Below are positions 1-15,700 of a DNA stretch of 64,000 nt, piece after piece. A program made the position numbers and the translations under genes. This stretch comes from Tiliqua scincoides (Eukaryota; Chordata; Lepidosauria; Squamata; Scincidae). The notes under the pieces are model-generated. The model had not been told where the DNA came from. It saw only the letters and a program-made list of their open reading frames with translations, and did no database searches. Location of the stretch: NCBI RefSeq assembly GCF_035046505.1, contig NC_089822.1, forward strand, positions 102,990,659 to 103,054,658. The letters run 5' to 3'. Position 1 is the first letter of the stretch. Each line of letters opens with the position of its first letter.

Positions 1-6574
<6,574 letters not shown>

Positions 6575-7610
6575 ATGGATCCCATTACCCATGATGACTT
6601 CATCACGCCTCTTGCTTGTTCGAGAGAGAAAGAAAGAGAAAAATCAACTAAACTCTGGGCAAGGGGGAAGCTGCACAATGACACAACTTATGTTGTTTGA
6701 CGGAAAAGTGAAGAAATGAGAACAACCACTCTGGGCGGGAGGAGGGTGGTGTGCAGGAAGGACAACGAGGTGTGAAACACCAGCAAGGATTTTGGATAAA
6801 TGGCTCAATTTTTGCTTGTATCCAGTAAGCAAAGGTATATAAACCATCATGCAACTCTTTTCTGCCCTCCCCATCTTTGGGCCAATGTGGCTAATCAACA
6901 AGAGCTCAAAGCATGATGGGACCAAATATGTTCCCTTCCTCTACATCCTGACACAGAAACTAGTCCAGAGGAACAATGCACCATAGGACTTTTCAAGATG
7001 GCATTGTCATGTAGTTGCTCAACCCTTGAGGGACTGGGCCAAGTCAAGAGGTGCATAGCACCATGGGACGGTTTCAAAGAGGGCAGCTGCCTTTTTCACC
7101 ATGCCTTGAGGAAACATTGATGGTAGAGAATGCTGTGAGACTGTTTTTAGAATGGCCGTTGCCCTTCCTCTCCCGTTTCACTGGGGGAAGATAATGTGGT
7201 CAAGTAATGCAAGGCATTGTGGGACTGTTTCCAAGATGGCAGCTGCCCCATTTCCCTTCACCCATTCCAGTTGATGTACTTTAAACTCATGCACATCCCG
7301 TTAGACGTGGCGGTTTTGCGTAGCAATTTGTGATTCCCTGATCTCCCAGTGTGTGTGTCTAATCTCACGGTTGTATATCTTGATCTGTCCTCATATATAT
7401 TTACATTAAGAACATTAAAAGATACCCAACTATGGGAGAAGAATCTCCCTACACACCCAGTTCCCCCAGCACATTCTAATAATTTATATAAACATATATA
7501 TGTGAAGCTTTTAAAGAAAAAGAAGCCAGCGAAGCAACAAAAAAAAGCCTTGAGCAAATGGTTTTATTTTGTTCATTTTATGCACGCCACTGGACTATCA
7601 TAAGAGATCT
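6575..7610 (+). other. ATN1: ATN1 3' untranslated region (end uncertain)
   Basis: Non-coding sequence after the ATN1 stop. It carries a degenerate 68-81 bp periodic repeat (6905-7250) and then an A/T-rich end with TTTTATTTTG-like sequence near 7560. I found no clean AATAAA here. An ATTAAA sits near 7417 and an AATAAA only at 8558-8563, so the 3' end is not fixed. Confidence 0.55.
6905..7250 (+). repeat. Degenerate ~75-bp periodic repeat in ATN1 3'UTR
   Basis: Five related segments start near 6911, 6979, 7058, 7132 and 7213, spaced 68, 79, 74 and 81 bp. A rough consensus is GCAnnnTGGGACTGTTTC followed by AAGATGGCAGCTGCC. Copies have diverged, so this is an old array or a conserved modular UTR. 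The AAGATGGC core resembles a YY1 site. Confidence 0.6.
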
Positions 7611-8176
7611 AAGACTTCGAAACTACATCCCCTGCTATCTTGTTGCAAGGTGTGGAAGTACATGACACCTCTGGAAACATTGCTGTGTAGACAAGACTCA
7701 TGAGGTGATCTGGTGGCTCTCTTCCTTTCTCTGTTATACTGCAGCTTGCTGGCATGATTTAGAAGAGGAATCCTTTCTCCTCATAATCTAGCACTTTGGA
7801 TAATCTCAGCATCTTGCTCCCTTTGGTTCTGTTTTCATGCTCTTCCTGTAATAGCAAGCAAGGATTGAGTGAAGGTGATTTATGTTTGTCAGCAGAAGCT
7901 GCGGATTTGAGGGACAGAGCGAGAGCCCTTCAGTGGAGAAGTTGGAAGTTAGACTGGGAATGTTTTTACCTCTGTCCGCACCTTGTATTACATCCCTGGT
8001 GATGGCACTCAACCATTAAGCCATTCCTGCCCCACATTGCATGTGTGCAACAGGGACCAAAGGTGTACACCTATGAACTGGGCAAAAATGGGTTAAAAAC
8101 TGGGTTGACTAAAGATGCACTTTGCATAGGGGGGTAGTGCACATGCATATATTTACATGATCCATTCACAGGCTTA

Positions 8177-8266
8177 TAGCACAAGCCTGCCCAGTTGTAC
8201 TTAGAAGTAAGTGCTCTTTTGTTCAATGGGGCTTACTCAATGGAAAGGGTGTGTAGGACTGCAGCC
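8177..8266. mobile_element. Palindromic MITE, 3-bp TSD (TTA)
   Basis: About 90 bp, flanked by TTA at 8174-8176 and 8267-8269. The core carries agtaagtgctc and tcaatggggcttac, and the ends resemble GGGCACAATCC and GGATTGCAGCC. Same family as 11164-11260, 50077-50166 and 63781-63870. The 3-bp duplication suggests PIF/Harbinger kinship (inference). Confidence 0.55.
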
Positions 8267-8778
8267 TTAATTTGTGTGAACTCCTTTCTTTTTTATGTCC
8301 TGGGAGGGAAGATGACATGAATTGATCTTATTTACAGAGCACCTCACTGGGATATTAAACACACACACCCTTTCCCACCACATAGAAAAACATAACCCAG
8401 GTAAGTGGGCAACTGAAGTAATGGACTGTCAGAAGAGAGATGAAGAATTTGTGTGATGGTAACAGGATGGCAGCTGTGGCAGTCCTAGTGTTTAGCTGAA
8501 TACAGAGCACAGGTAAGATAGCAAGAGGCAGGGGAGAACATCATTGCCCCTGTTCACAATAAACCTAACAGAGGAGGCTTGTGGTGCAAAAAATAGTATG
8601 AACATAACCTTTAACAGTGGTGACAGAGTAAAAGGGCAGAACACAAAAGTGGTGTGGCATTTAAAGCCCACAATGCTCTTCATATCAGTATTCCTATGTT
8701 TGGTTGGAATTGGGGCATGGGTTCAGCACATAAAAAGCAGTACCTCCTGCAACAAGGGCCAGCTCCATCAGTCTAGGG

Positions 8779-9107
8779 CAGGGGTGTCAAACTCATTTCA
8801 TATGGAGGGTCACATAGCATTCATGATGCCTGCTGAGGGCCAGAAGTGATGTCATTAGACAAGATGTGATGTCATTAAATAGGTCATAACCAAAAATAAA
8901 CACTTTTTTCACTTAGGAACTCAGCTGCAAATAAAAGATAAAATATATATGAATCTTGATCATATTTCAAGAGAGCCCAATTTTCATGTGGGCTGCCCTT
9001 TTAGCAGTAACACCTCAGCACTACTTGGCAGCTGAAAGCCCAAGGGCTGTATAAAAAGCTTCCGCGGGACCGCATCTGGCCCCTTGGCCTTATGTTTGAC
9101 ACCCCTG
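8779..9107. mobile_element. hAT-like DNA transposon, perfect 8-bp TSD
   Basis: 329 bp. It starts CAGGGGTGTCAAACTCAT and ends GTTTGACACCCCTG. Identical duplications gtctaggg lie at 8771-8778 and 9108-9115. No transposase is encoded. Confidence 0.85.
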
Positions 9108-9163
9108 GTCTAGGGCAAGCTTTAGTATCGGGAGGGCACATGCCAAAAAAGTCAACATCTGCA
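9011..9163. repeat. 153-bp segment duplicated 348 bp downstream (copy 1)
   Basis: This block covers the 3' end of the hAT element, its right target duplication and about 48 bp of flank. It recurs at 9359-9511 with few differences. Confidence 0.85.
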
Positions 9164-9358
9164 TTCTTTGTTGACCCTGAGAATGTCAGGAGGCATAAAA
9201 GTGGTAGTGTAGGCTGATTTGAGGGATGCCCATAAATGGCAAGGGAGCCTGAGTTTGCTGCACTTCTGGACCCATGGCCCATATATGCACTGGAGCATAT
9301 AGCAGAGTAGCGTGCCTGCTTTTTGTACCTGTGACATATGGCTCAATAGCATCAAACT

Positions 9359-9511
9359 CACCTCAGCACTACTTGGCAGCTGAAAGCCCAAGGGCTGTAT
9401 AAAAAGCTTTTGCGGGGCCGCAACTGGCCCCTTGGCCTTATGTTTGACACCCCTGGTCTAGGGCAAGCTTTAGTATCGGGAGGGCACATGCCAAGAAAGT
9501 CAACATCTGCA
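9359..9511. repeat. 153-bp segmental duplicate (copy 2)
   Basis: Copy of 9011-9163, again including the hAT end, gtctaggg and the flank through caacatctgca. Since unique flank is copied along with the transposon end, this is a local DNA duplication after insertion and not a second transposition. Confidence 0.85.
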
Positions 9512-9539
9512 AGTCATGCAAAAAATTTGCACCAACCCT

Positions 9540-9870
9540 GGAGATTTAACTTCCTTTGTGGTCGGTCTGTGGAACTCCTTGCCACAGGATGTGGCAATGG
9601 CGTCTAGCCTGGACGCCTTTAAAAGGGGATTGGACAAGTTTCTGGAGGAAAAATCCATTATGGGGTACAAGCCATGAGGTGTATGCGCAACCTCCTGATT
9701 TTAGAAATGGGCTATGTCAGAAGGCCAGATGCAAGGGAGGGTACCAGGATGAGGTCTCTTGTTATCTGGTGTGCTCCCTGGGGCATTTGGTGGGCCACTG
9801 TGAGATACAGGAAGCTGGACTAGATGGGCCTATGGCCTGATCCAGTGGGGCTGTTCTTCTGTTCCCTTCT
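9540..9870 (+). mobile_element. LINE 3' end, CR1/L2-like, 5'-truncated
   Basis: It encodes remnants of the LINE C-terminal motif ([21 protein letters not shown] type) followed by the 3'UTR agatacaggaagctggacta and gatccagtggggct. The same family occurs at 11285-11700 (-), 12818-13285 (+), 32862-33245 (+) and 60955-61345 (-). Confidence 0.65.
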
Positions 9871-10094
9871 TACTGCACCACTTATTTCAAATCTGCTCCC
9901 AAAGGCGGGGGGGGGGGCCTGCGGGGAGAGCTAGGTGGAAGTTCAGTGTTCCCTAACAGAAAAAAGAACGCTCTCACTTTAAGAAGCATTCTTCCCTCCC
10001 TCGTTCGAAATGCATTCTGAGTACTCTGTATCTCTTCCTAACCCCTCCCCTTAGGGGAGGCACTTGAGTGGTCATAACCAATGAAAGGCATCTT

Positions 10095-10102
10095 ATTAGC
10101 AT
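10095..10102 (+). promoter_or_regulatory. Octamer-like distal sequence element of U7
   Basis: ATTAGCAT (ATGCTAAT on the other strand), one base from the octamer ATTTGCAT. It lies about 200 bp upstream of the U7 start, the usual place for an snRNA DSE that binds Oct-1. A CCAAT motif is present just upstream near 10079. Confidence 0.5.
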
Positions 10103-10241
10103 ACGAGCTCAATAATAGAACCTTACATTTTAAAGGGTATATCGATCCCTTCTGAGGAAATAACTGGAATCTTTGGAGGGGTTTTTAAAGTTTTGAGGTT
10201 CCACGGCCAAAACTGAGGTGTCAGATGGCCGAGCATTTGAC

Positions 10242-10260
10242 TCACCGTGAGCTGAACAGT
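10242..10260 (+). promoter_or_regulatory. Proximal sequence element (PSE) of U7
   Basis: TCACCGTGAGCTGAACAGT matches the vertebrate PSE consensus TCACCNTNACTNAAAAG with few changes. It ends about 42 bp before the RNA start, as expected for SNAPc binding at a Pol II snRNA promoter. No TATA box follows, consistent with Pol II use. Confidence 0.75.
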
Positions 10261-10301
10261 CCTCTCTTGCCAGTAGGTAAAAACGGAGTAGAAGTTCTAA
10301 C

Positions 10302-10363
10302 TAGTGATTTCAGCTCTTTTTGTATTTGTCTAGTAGGCTTTCTGCTTTCGCCGAGAGCCTCCC
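10302..10363 (+). ncRNA. RNU7-1: U7 small nuclear RNA
   Basis: Functional RNA of the U7 snRNP, which base-pairs with the histone downstream element and directs 3' cleavage of replication-dependent histone pre-mRNAs in the nucleus. Visible parts in order: the histone-pairing segment CAGCTCTTTT (10311-10320), the special U7 Sm-binding site ATTTGTCTAG (10324-10333), which recruits the Lsm10/Lsm11 ring, and a terminal hairpin AGGCTTTC ... GAGAGCCT with 8 paired bases (10335-10360). Length about 62 nt is right for vertebrate U7. The complete snRNA promoter upstream and a 3'-box-like sequence downstream argue for a live gene and not one of the many U7 pseudogenes. Location beside C12orf57 matches RNU7-1 in mammals. 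End positions are good to a few bases. Confidence 0.93.
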
Positions 10364-10370
10364 AACTTCT

Positions 10371-10384
10371 GGTGGAATAATAGA
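10371..10384 (+). terminator. 3' box-like element of U7
   Basis: ggtggaataataga lies about 8 nt after the RNA end and partly fits the snRNA 3' box (GTTTN0-3AAARNNAGA) that the Integrator complex uses. The match is imperfect. Confidence 0.4.
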
Positions 10385-10726
10385 TTTTTCAGATTTGCCT
10401 GCTTATTAGCTTTTAAGTTGGTTTCATTTTTTCCCCACAGTGTTGACGTTTATAATTATGAAAGTTTGTGGTATTAATTTTGTATATTAAGTTGTTATCT
10501 ATACGTGGGATCGCAGTTATTGTACGTATTTGTATAAGTTTCAACATCAAGTTAGGGAAGTTGTGGTTTCCTTTAAGAAGCTACAAGTCCAGTCCTAAGT
10601 TTTTGTTGCAACTGACAAAGACTGCAATCCTATACACTCTTTCCTGGGAGTAAGCTCCATTGAACACAATAGGAGTTACTTCTGAGTAGACATGCATAGG
10701 CTTGTGCCCTAAAGAATTCTAGTTGG

Positions 10727-10822
10727 CAACCTTCAGTCTCAAAAGACTATGGTATCGTGCTCTGAATGGTGGTGTGGTTCTGGAACAGCGTCTAAGTGTG
10801 GCTGAAAAGGCCGATTCGGCAC
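10727..10822 (-). mobile_element. LINE 3'-end fragment (same family as 38775-39655)
   Basis: Contains ggcaaccttcagtctcaaaa and gactatggtatcgtgctctg, then gtgtggctgaaaaggccgat, matching the 3' terminus of the LINE at 38.8 kb. Strongly 5'-truncated. Confidence 0.75.
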
Positions 10823-11163
10823 AAATCTTCACGGGCTATCAGAAACTGTAGTTCTACAGAAGGGATATAGTTGGACCTTGAAGCCAGTTAAACCTCCAAA
10901 CCCTGTTTGTTTCATAGTGATAATCGTGATTAAAATATCTCTAGAAGTGTACTGGAGAGAAAAGCAGAAGCGTTCAGGATTTCCTGGCTGGCAGCCTATG
11001 CTCTTCACCAATACCAATCCAGAACTGCAGTGCCACAGCTCTGATTCTGATAGTAGAGAACCCCATAACGAGAAAGCATCTGGGAGCTACAGGATCGCTC
11101 AGGAAGCAAAAAGAAGCACATCAAACAAAAACAGCATAAGAAATAAACCACTGAGCATCCTTA

Positions 11164-11260
11164 GAGCCCAAGCCTATGCATGTCTACTCTAATGGGGCAA
11201 GTAAGCCCCATTATAGTCAACGGGGTTTACTCTCTGGTAATTGTGATTAGGATTGCAGCC
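11164..11260. mobile_element. Palindromic MITE, 3-bp TSD (TTA)
   Basis: 97 bp, flanked by TTA at 11161-11163 and 11261-11263. Ends GAGCCCAAGCC / GGATTGCAGCC. Palindromic core taagccccattatag ... ggggtttac. Confidence 0.6.
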
Positions 11261-11284
11261 TTAGCCCATAAGAATATAAGAAAA

Positions 11285-11700
11285 GCCTGGCTAGATTAGG
11301 CCAAAAGCCCATTTAGTCCATCCTCCTGTATCTCACAGTGGCCCACCAGATGCCTCAGGCAGCACACAAGCCAACTGAAGATAAGCATCTTGGTGCTATC
11401 CCTTGCATGTGGTATTCGGAAGTAGCCTACTTCTAAAACCAGGAGGTTGCACGTACCCATCACAGCTTGTAAACTGTGATGGATTTTTCCTCCACGAATT
11501 TGTCAGTCCCCTCTTAAACGCATCCAGACCAGAAGCCATCACCACATTCTGTGGTAAGGAGTTCCGCAGACTAATCACATGCTGGGGAAAGAAATATTCT
11601 CTGTTGTCTGTCCCAACTCTCCCAACACTCAATTTTAGTGGATGTCCCGTAGTTCTGGTGTTGTGTGAGAAAGAACATTTCCCTATCCATTTTATTCATC
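11285..11700 (-). mobile_element. LINE 3' end, CR1/L2-like
   Basis: Read on the minus strand it encodes a C-terminal LINE remnant (EYFFPQHVISLRNSLPQ, SGLDAFKRGL) and then the family 3'UTR (tgagatacaggaggat, ggcttttggcctaatc). 5'-truncated. Confidence 0.7.
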
Positions 11701-11917
11701 CCCTGCCTAATTAAAGCTGCAAACCTGTACAGTACACACTCTCATGGGAGTGTAAGCCCCACTGTGTTATTCCTGTGTAGACTTGCATAGGATTGGGCTG
11801 TAGAAGAGCCCTGCGGGATCACACCAAACCTCCACCTTCTGGTCCAGCAGCCACTCAGATCCTGGAAGCATTCGACCTTCCTTGCTTGTGGTTTTCCCCG
11901 CCCATTGGCGTTCAAAG

Positions 11918-12103
11918 TAGGATGACCAGGTAACAAAGGGGGACAGAGTGCCTCTACCTTTACCCACTGTATTAAAAGAGAGAATTTGGGCAGGTGTAGC
12001 TTTTGAAGCCCTTCCATGAAGAGCTGCACCTGCCCAAATTCCCTCTTCCATACAGTGGTTAAAGGTAGAGGCACTCTGTCCGCCTTTGTATCTGGTCGCC
12101 CTA
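11918..12103. mobile_element. Long-palindrome MITE (TAGGGYGACC ends)
   Basis: 186 bp with near-complete internal inversion. The left half reads tgaccaggtaacaaaggg, gacagagtgcctctaccttt and aatttgggcaggtg; the right half is its inverse. Flanked by ttcaaag at 11911-11917 and 12104-12110. A second copy at 32251-32809 is interrupted by a hAT. Confidence 0.75.
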
Positions 12104-12369
12104 TTCAAAGGTTGACTGCCTCTACACATGGAGGTTCTATTGAGCTTTCCCAGACTGCAAACTTGTCTTCTGAGATCTCGTCCAATATTTCTCTCGTTTG
12201 GAGAAGCGTCTTCTAAGCCACCACCCTTCACCTCATCTTGTAGCAGAGATGATGCGAGGAGGAGGAGGACGGGAAGCGGAGTAAAGTAGAGGAGTGCACT
12301 GCGAGCCCAGCTCCTCCTTCAATCCGGTTTGCAACAGCACGGAAGTAGAAAGGCGGAGATGAGAGGGAG

Positions 12370-12700
12370 GTGCGCATGTTGAGAGGGTGGGATCTGGGCA
12401 GGCAGCTGTTGTTGTCGTCTCTTGGGGGAGCGAATGAGACGCTTCTGCGCTGTTCTGGAGCTTGGCCCTTCCTGCGTTGGAAAGGGCTGCACCCCGCAGG
12501 CAGGCAGGCAGGCAGAAGTGAGTGAGCGGAGGGAGCGCCCGCCCGCCCGCCGTGCGCATTCCTTTCGCCCTCTCCGCTAAGTCCCTGCTCTAGGCTCCCT
12601 CCCTGCCCTGCCAGCCACATGTCCAGCCTGCAGCGCCCGGTGGCTCCTTCAGCCCAGGCCCAGCCTGTCTCCCTGAGCGCAGAGCAGGCCAAAGGTGGGT
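12370..12700 (+). promoter_or_regulatory. C12orf57: CpG-rich promoter region and 5'UTR of C12orf57
   Basis: GC- and CpG-rich stretch around the first exon, including gcgcccgcccgcccgccgtg near 12533, with no TATA box. It fits a housekeeping-type CpG-island promoter. The exact start site cannot be read. Confidence 0.6.
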
Positions 12701-15700
12701 GAGTGGGCTTGCAGGGAACCGATCCGGGCTCGGAACTGGGTGCCCCACCGGGAGGGTGAAGAAATCCTGGTGAGGATGATGATGATGATGCGCACCGTAT
12801 ATGAATGAAAGGAGACCTGCCCATCCAGAGGATGTGATGATAGTACATGGCCTGGATGCCTTTAAAAGGAAATTGGACAGATTTCTGGAGGAAAAGTCCA
12901 TCAAGGGTTACAAGCTGGGAGAGTTAGGGCAGACAAAAGAAAATATTTCTTTGCTGGGCATTGAGTTAGTCGGTGGAACTCCTTGCCACAGGATGTGGTG
13001 ATGGCATCTGGCCTGGATGCCTTTAAAAGGGGAATGGACAAATTTCTGGAGGAAAAATCCATCAAGGGTTACAAGGGTTACAATGATGTGTATGTGCAAC
13101 CTCCTGATTTTAGAAGTGGGTTACCTCAGAATACCAGATGCAAGGGAGGGCACCAGATCTCTTGTTGTCTTGTGTGTCTCTTGTGTGTCTCCCTGAGGCA
13201 TTTGGTGGGCCACTGTGAGATACAGGAAGCTGGAATAGATGGGCCTTTGGTCTGATCCAGTGGGGTTCTTCTTATGTTCTTGTGCTGGCATCTGCACGGA
13301 AGCCACTTTTCTGACCCGAAAGCCCTGTGCTGTTGAAGCTCTCCATCTCTGCCTGTTTACCAGTCTGAAGTGCCAGGGATGCTCTTCTCCGACATTACCA
13401 CCTAGGTGTAGAAAGCCAGGCATCTACCTACTGCTCGTGCCTCTAGCTGGTGCTTCAATAAAACCTTTGGGCTGAATAACTCTTTGGCTGTTGTGTTCTG
13501 TTCTGTTATTGGCTTTTATTTATATTGTCTTTTTTGTGTTAATTTAAATAAAAATTGCAACATAGGAAGCTGCTCTCTACTGATTCAGATAATTGGTCCA
13601 TCTAGCTCTATATCTGAGAATGGCTCTCCAAGGTTTCAAGAGAGATGTGACCTTTCCCAGCCCTACCTGGGGATGCCAAGAATTGAACCTGGGATCTTCT
13701 ACATTCAAAGGGGGTGCTCTGTCACTGAGCTTGGGTCACCTGTAGTTTTCATCTCTTTAGGAGTGAAAAATCATGGGCAAAATTTCTCTCATGCCATGAC
13801 TGAAATTTGACAGGTACTAGTTGACATTGCTTTGTGGAATAGTTTTGACGCATAGACTGCCAGTTGGCTTTTCTCTGGTTTAAATTATTCTCTAGGAGGA
13901 ATGGCATCTGAAGAACTCATAGAGTGCAGTGGGATTCAAACTGTGTTCTCTGATAAATTGGAAATTTATTGGGAGTTCCTCCTTGAGAAGATCAATAATA
14001 GTGGATGCAGTTTCCTCCAAAATAGCTGACCTGTCACTGCCCATCAGTATGCAGTTGCAAGAGTATTGGATGAGTATTTTAGGACTCACTGTCAGCTTAC
14101 ATAGGGCAACAGTGAGACCCAATAATAGAGAAATAGAGTGATCTACAACCTGAACTTTGAAAGCCATCATTGGATATGATTCTCTTTGAGTACAAAGGTA
14201 CATTGTGGGGTTCCAGGTGGAAACCTTTGTACTTTGCATGGAAGTTAGAATGAAAAATCAGTTCTGTTTCAGATGGCCCTATGTTTCATAGGGACTGAGA
14301 TAGTGTGTGACTCTAGGCATCTTCTAGCCATCTGCTAGAAAGCCAAGGGTCAGTGGGAAATTGGTTCCCTAACTTCCTGGGAAGAACGTCGTGGCAAAGG
14401 AAAGACTAGCATGGCCCAGCCATAGATCAGAGGGAGCAGATGTAGAGAGCTCATTCCCCTGGCTAAGTAACTCTGTTGTACTCCAACTGCCTAGGGATTG
14501 GAGACCTAAAGGGAAGCATTGTGTACAGTACTTGCATATCGTATTATTTCAACTGATTATTATATCGTATTATTTCAACTGATTGCTTTTGCCTATGTTC
14601 TTATGTGTGTCTCTTTCCCTCTCCATAGGAAAAAGCAATCCATTGAAATACCTCAATCATATTTGAATGCTTGACAAGGGGAAGGACTGTGGCTCAGTGG
14701 TAGAGCAAAAATGCTTTGCATGTTGAAGGTCCCAGGTTCACTCCTTGTCATTTCCAGGTATGACAGAGGAAAATTCTTGTGTGAAATCCTGAAGATCTGC
14801 TGCCAGCTTGTATTGACAATATTGACCTAATTGGACCAATGGTCTGTTTCAGTGCATAGCAGCTTTCTACAATTTCTGTTTCATATATAATTGGGATCTC
14901 AGTGTGTACCCCTGGAACGCTCTTCAGAGTTCTCTGCTACATGCTAGGATCCTTCAGCAAATTTGTTGACATGGAAAGGGAAAACAGTTTAGAAAAATTG
15001 AACTACTGTATTGGAAGTTCATTAAACAAGTAGTATGAAACCATCACATAGTACAATCCTATGCATACTTAACCAGAAGTAAGTTGCACTGCGTTCAGTG
15101 GGATTTGCTTTCAGGAAGGTCTGCATGGAATCAAAGGATTGTGTGGAAGTGAATGTTTCATTTCTGGTGCTCCAAAGAGGAACGGGGAGCCTCTCTGGCT
15201 ATCGGGTCTCTATTGAACTGGACTGTTTTGCCATAGTGTCGTCTGTTCTGTGAAGTAAGGTGCACTGGGACTAGAATAATCTTATTCCTTGTTCTGGGGA
15301 CATGGCTTTGCTGCACCCTTGCCTTTGCTACACTTCAAGATATATTTTCCCAATGCTTAGTACTTGTCCAGAACATTTGAGACAATAATGGGATTTGATC
15401 ACAGACCTCCCTTCCCACTTCTGCTAGTAGTAGCTCGTAGCTCTTCTCTTTACTTACTGGTACACAGAGTATCCCCACAGCTGCCAGCTTGCGAACTTAT
15501 GGTCTTTCTGCTTTCTTTCTTTCTTTAGTGGTTCTAGCTGAAGTGATCAAGGCATTTGGCTCACCAGAGAATGCCCAGCGCATGGAGGAAGCAAGGGATA
15601 ATGCCTGCAATGACATGGGCAAGATGCTTCAGTTCCTGCTGCCCGTGGCTACCCAGATCCAACAGGATGTGATCAAAGCCTATGGTTTCAGTAATGATGG

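Larger units (their letters stand above)
7611..10080. other. Intergenic ATN1 to U7, repeats only
   Basis: It holds a short palindromic MITE (8177-8266), a hAT element (8779-9107), a 153-bp duplicated block (9011-9163 and 9359-9511) and a LINE 3' end (about 9540-9870). No supported gene. Confidence 0.7.
12695..15528 (+). other. C12orf57 intron 1, repeats only
   Basis: It holds a LINE tail with an internal duplication (12818-13285), a minus-strand tRNA SINE (13560-13740), a plus-strand tRNA SINE (14683-14880) and a 27-bp tandem duplication (14532-14583, tatcgtattatttcaactga). No extra exon was found. Confidence 0.65.

Noticed and set aside
11767-12231. 154-residue minus-strand ORF
   Set aside because: It runs through the palindromic MITE 11918-12103; composition and context are those of a repeat.
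12228-12848. 206-residue minus-strand ORF in GC-rich DNA
   Set aside because: It overlaps the C12orf57 CpG-island promoter and exon 1 in antisense, has low-complexity composition and no recognisable domain.
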